Shown here: one piece after another, positions 14,812 to 16,659 of the stretch
How the letters are laid out: each line of letters starts with the position of its first letter
How positions within the stretch are numbered: the first letter of the stretch is position 1
Assembly (NCBI GenBank): GCA_964439135.1
Contig: CAYTNN010000090.1
Location: 1 to 16,659, forward strand
From: JAFGPJ01 sp964439135
GTDB lineage: Bacteria; Planctomycetota; Phycisphaerae; Sedimentisphaerales; Anaerobacaceae
Length of the DNA stretch: 16,659 nt
Direction of reading: 5' to 3'
The notes under the pieces: model-generated
The model's input: the letters and a program-made list of their open reading frames with translations, nothing else
Database searches by the model: none
What the model was told of the DNA's origin: nothing
Translations under genes and position numbers: made by a program

Positions 14812-15096
14812 TTACCCGGGAATCCATATTTTTTTTGCACGGACGATTTCAACGCTCGGCCTCAGCATCAGGGGACTGAGGGATTTGGTATAGAAAATGA
14901 GCCCCTTATATGCGGTCAGGTAGTGATATTTTGTTGAAATGAACCTGCTCTCGGAACAAACCACCAAAGGACGATCCACTTTCTCGAGTATCGTCAGAAA
15001 GTCGGATGATTCCACACTGACAATCGCACCGGAGGCCTTGATAGCCTGCGCGATTGCTGCTGCCGCGGCGCCTCCCGCCGCTGCCCCGTTAGTCAT
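14812..15096 (-). CDS. Conserved-looking 94-residue protein of unknown function
   Basis: The N-terminal 25 residues are very rich in alanine and glycine (MTNGAAAGGAAAAAIAQAIK), followed by a mixed region: GAIVSVESSDFLTILEKVDR, PLVVCSESRFIS, YHYLTAYKGLIFYTKS, and a C-terminal VRAKKIWIPG. The start is well supported by a perfect AAGGAG six bases upstream. The N-terminal segment may be a weak membrane or packing helix; the rest looks like a small alpha/beta domain. From general familiarity I think similar small proteins occur in other bacteria, but I cannot name a family or function. The overlapping plus-strand frame 14939-15136 lacks a ribosome site and is a shadow. Confidence 0.7.
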   Translation of the reverse strand: MTNGAAAGGAAAAAIAQAIKASGAIVSVESSDFLTILEKVDRPLVVCSESRFISTKYHYLTAYKGLIFYTKSLSPLMLRPSVEIVRAKKIWIPG

Positions 15097-15279
15097 ATCA
15101 GGCTCCTTATCAATAAATTATTTCTGTCAAACCTAACATATATACGCTTGAGCAGAAACCTTTATTCAAGCAGATCGTAAGTACACAATCCGGCGTGTCG
15201 AGAGTTATGCCGTCGATACGGGTCGGGAGGATAAAACGTTTCTGCGTAAAAAAAGCGTGCAATTATGCTGATTTGCAAT

Positions 15280-15285
15280 TATAAT
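15280..15285 (+). promoter_or_regulatory. -10 element immediately before a start codon (possible leaderless mRNA)
   Basis: A perfect TATAAT lies only eight bases before the ATG at 15294, so transcription would begin at about 15291-15294, on or next to the start codon. No Shine-Dalgarno sequence is present. No convincing -35 lies at the right distance. The nine-base sequence TGCAATTAT occurs twice (15258-15266 and 15274-15282), the second copy overlapping the -10, and could serve as a protein-binding repeat. Confidence 0.45.
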
Positions 15286-15293
15286 ACCTCGCT

Positions 15294-15875
15294 ATGAAAC
15301 TGCCAGAATTAGAAAAACCTGAAAAATATGTTGGCCTGTATATCTTCGATTTCGGCGATCACACCGGCGTGGGCTTTACGGCTGAAGAAGTCGCGGAGCT
15401 TCTGGAGAGCGAGAAATACAAGGACGGCAAGGTCTACAAGATTCATAAAGCCTATCCGGACGGCCGGCTCGAACTAAAAGGCGTGCCGAGCGACACGTTC
15501 CAGCTCGAGGCCGGGATGTTCTTTTATTCGAGTGAGCTTCAAACCGCCCGGCGGGATTTTAAGGGTCTGGTTAACTTGGCCGTAAAAAGCTCGCCGCCTT
15601 GTCGAGCCAAGGTACACCTGGCTAAGTACGGGGACGATAAACTTGTAGTAGCGTTGATTTATCCCGCTGAGTACGATGGCGAATTCAGTTCCTGGCTTCT
15701 GGATGGCGAGTACAGGACAAGTGGCGCGGCCGAAGGCGGTGTCGGAGCGGTGCAGAGCTATTATGACCGGCAGCCGGAGATTCTGGAGAGGCATCAATTG
15801 TTCGGCCAATCGGAAGCGATAAGCAGGACCGGTAGCGAGCTGCTGAGTTCTCTGAAAATGGCGGTCCAGAGATAG
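15294..15875 (+). CDS. Conserved-looking 193-residue protein of unknown function
   Basis: A soluble, charged protein with no signal peptide or membrane segment. It begins MKLPELEKPEKYVGLYIFDF. Notable stretches are GDHTGVGFTAEEVAELLESE, VYKIHKAYPDGRLELKGV, FQLEAGMFFYSSELQTARRD, LVVALIYPAEYDGEFSSWLL and a C-terminal helix rich in Q, E and S. I recognise no catalytic motif or domain. Reading-frame quality and codon use match the neighbouring genes, so it is likely a real cytoplasmic protein. It has no ribosome site; a TATAAT box eight bases before the ATG suggests a leaderless message. It lies 369 bases before the ribonucleotide reductase gene on the same strand, with one small ORF between them, but there is no direct evidence of a link. 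Confidence 0.75.
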   Translation: MKLPELEKPEKYVGLYIFDFGDHTGVGFTAEEVAELLESEKYKDGKVYKIHKAYPDGRLELKGVPSDTFQLEAGMFFYSSELQTARRDFKGLVNLAVKSSPPCRAKVHLAKYGDDKLVVALIYPAEYDGEFSSWLLDGEYRTSGAAEGGVGAVQSYYDRQPEILERHQLFGQSEAISRTGSELLSSLKMAVQR

Positions 15876-15926
15876 CCGGCAAGCAACGGTAAATCGTGCC
15901 GCGTCAGAGAAGGCCGTCCGAAAGTC

Positions 15927-16187
15927 ATGAGTATGCGCTTTTGCTCTAAGATCAATTCATTTCTTGGGTTACTTGCTGGATGGCTTTTGTCGCTGTTCAG
16001 CAAATCGCCCCCGAAACTTGGGATTGACGATTTGAAGCGGGCGGATTTCAAGACCAGCACGCAGCATCTGGGAGTTCGATTCAGTGAAAAGATTCGTGAT
16101 ATTTTTCGGTTCCGATGGCTAAAAGTAGCCGATAAAACAAATAATCGTCATTCCGAGCGAAAAGAAGAATCTCGTCCTTGTGAATAG
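15927..16187 (+). CDS. Small basic protein of unknown function with a repeat-derived tail
   Basis: An 86-residue frame on the same strand as its neighbours. Residues about 10-25 are hydrophobic (FLGLLAGWLLSLF), followed by a basic, possibly conserved segment (LGIDDLKRADFKTSTQHLGV and RFSEKIRDIFRFRWLK). The last 17 residues (NNRHSERKEESRPCE and two before) look like translation of a dispersed repeat, so the ancestral protein probably ended near residue 68-70. The ribosome site is poor: an AGAAGG lies about 13 bases before the first ATG, and a second ATG follows at 15933. It may be a short membrane-associated protein. I do not recognise a family, and the call is tentative. Confidence 0.5.
   Translation: MSMRFCSKINSFLGLLAGWLLSLFSKSPPKLGIDDLKRADFKTSTQHLGVRFSEKIRDIFRFRWLKVADKTNNRHSERKEESRPCE
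16147..16175 (+). repeat. Dispersed-repeat-like sequence (SERSEESR type)
   Basis: The stretch beginning GTCATTCCGAGCG and ending GAAGAATCTCG resembles the short intergenic repeat found in many environmental bacterial genomes, whose translation gives SERSEESR-like peptides. Here it translates as RHSERKEESR inside the small ORF. Only one copy is visible in this window, so its repeated nature is inferred from familiarity and not shown here. Confidence 0.4.
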
Positions 16188-16244
16188 GGCAGGAATTTTA
16201 GTGGAGGCCGTCTTTGAGCGGTTTTCAAGGTTCGGCACTTTATT

Positions 16245-16659
16245 ATGGCTGATTCTCATATCTATCCGGCACTCAGTGACAATGCCGTAAAGGTCCTGCA
16301 GAGCCGATACCTGATCAGGGACGCTCAGGGCAGGTGCATCGAGACGCCGGCCCAGCTTTTTGACAGGGTCGCGTCACTGATAGCCGGGGCCGAAGCCAAA
16401 TACGGGGCGAGCAGCGGCGAAATCAAACGGTGGCATAAAAAATACTACGACTTAATGGCATCGCTGAAGTTCCTGCCCAACTCACCGGCCCTGATGAACG
16501 CGGGGCGGCGCGGGATGCTCAGCGCCTGTTTTGTGCTGCCGATCGAGGACAGTATCGAGGGGATATTCGAAGCGGTCAAGCAGACGGCCCTCATTCAGCA
16601 GGCCGGCGGCGGAACGGGATTTTCTTTCGATAAATTAAGGCCGACCGGCGACCGCGTCG
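16245..16659 (+). CDS. nrdJ: Adenosylcobalamin-dependent (class II) ribonucleotide reductase, 3' end outside window
   Basis: The first 138 codons are present and the frame is open at the right edge. The start ATG at 16245 is the first one after an in-frame TGA at 16215. A weak AAGG lies 14 bases upstream. The enzyme makes deoxyribonucleotides for DNA synthesis. Recognisable class II landmarks are the N-terminal region LSDNAVKVLQSRYLIRD, then FLPNSPALMNAGRRGMLSAC with C95 as the likely first redox-active cysteine, and LIQQAGGGTGFSFDKLRPTG, which forms part of the substrate site. An ATP-cone does not precede the catalytic part. The B12-dependent class is judged from overall similarity and the missing C-terminal half would confirm it. 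No cobalamin riboswitch or NrdR box is visible in the 57 bases before the gene. Confidence 0.85.
   Translation, partial: MADSHIYPALSDNAVKVLQSRYLIRDAQGRCIETPAQLFDRVASLIAGAEAKYGASSGEIKRWHKKYYDLMASLKFLPNSPALMNAGRRGMLSACFVLPIEDSIEGIFEAVKQTALIQQAGGGTGFSFDKLRPTGDRV

Noticed and set aside
15125..15130. TTGACA on the minus strand upstream of the 94-residue gene
   Set aside because: No -10 at 15-19 bases; it would fall on the ribosome site.
14939..15136. 65-residue plus-strand frame
   Set aside because: Antisense to the 94-residue gene, which has an AAGGAG ribosome site; the plus frame has none.
15146..15171. GCTTGA/TCAAGC inverted repeat
   Set aside because: Six-base arms with a 14-base loop and no T-run; could be chance.
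1..16659. CRISPR arrays, tRNA, rRNA, insertion sequences, phage or toxin-antitoxin genes
   Set aside because: Looked for repeated spaced units, RNA signatures and transposase or phage-like proteins on both strands; none seen.

Overview
The window looks like chromosome from a Planctomycetota bacterium, most likely of the Phycisphaerae/Sedimentisphaerales type. This rests on recognising protein style, not on a marker gene. The first gene has the LamG, fibronectin-like 'PADGA..V / YYWRVDEV..' repeat and 'VDDFESY ... YFDDIRL.R' layout that I associate with that group. The window also carries a heptose epimerase gene, two small conserved-looking unknown proteins and a Tat operon. GC content is moderate, coding density is high, and most genes are single or in short operons.

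Left part (1-9819), sugar-polymer region: a 5'-truncated modular LamG surface protein (+), closed by a strong hairpin terminator; an exported GH51 alpha-L-arabinofuranosidase (+); a membrane-anchored DUF362 protein (-) with a very good promoter; and an exported clan GH-A-like glycoside hydrolase with an N-terminal carbohydrate-binding domain (+). Together they suggest binding and trimming of plant- or algal-type polysaccharide outside the cytoplasm. Strands alternate, so this is a neighbourhood and not one operon.

Middle (9847-11959): a two-gene tatA-tatC operon (-) behind a near-perfect sigma70-type promoter. TatC carries a lysine-rich N-terminal extension encoded by two A8 runs, plus an enlarged first extracytoplasmic loop. 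Upstream is a roughly 730-base AT-rich stretch with no large gene. It holds a candidate promoter, a 31-35 residue hydrophobic ORF and a clear intrinsic terminator, which together could form a small independent transcription unit.

Right part (11960-16659), mainly housekeeping: hldD-like ADP-heptose epimerase and a YdjM-like membrane protein (+), tyrosyl-tRNA synthetase with its own promoter (+), a 94-residue conserved-looking unknown (-), a 193-residue unknown that may be read from a leaderless mRNA (+), a small basic ORF whose 3' end runs into a dispersed-repeat-like sequence (+), and the first 138 codons of an adenosylcobalamin-dependent (class II) ribonucleotide reductase, cut by the window edge (+).

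I found no CRISPR array, tRNA, rRNA, insertion sequence or phage gene. The least explained items are the nested domain in the first protein, the TatC modifications, the small transcription unit near 11.7 kb and the two unknown proteins at 14.8-15.9 kb.
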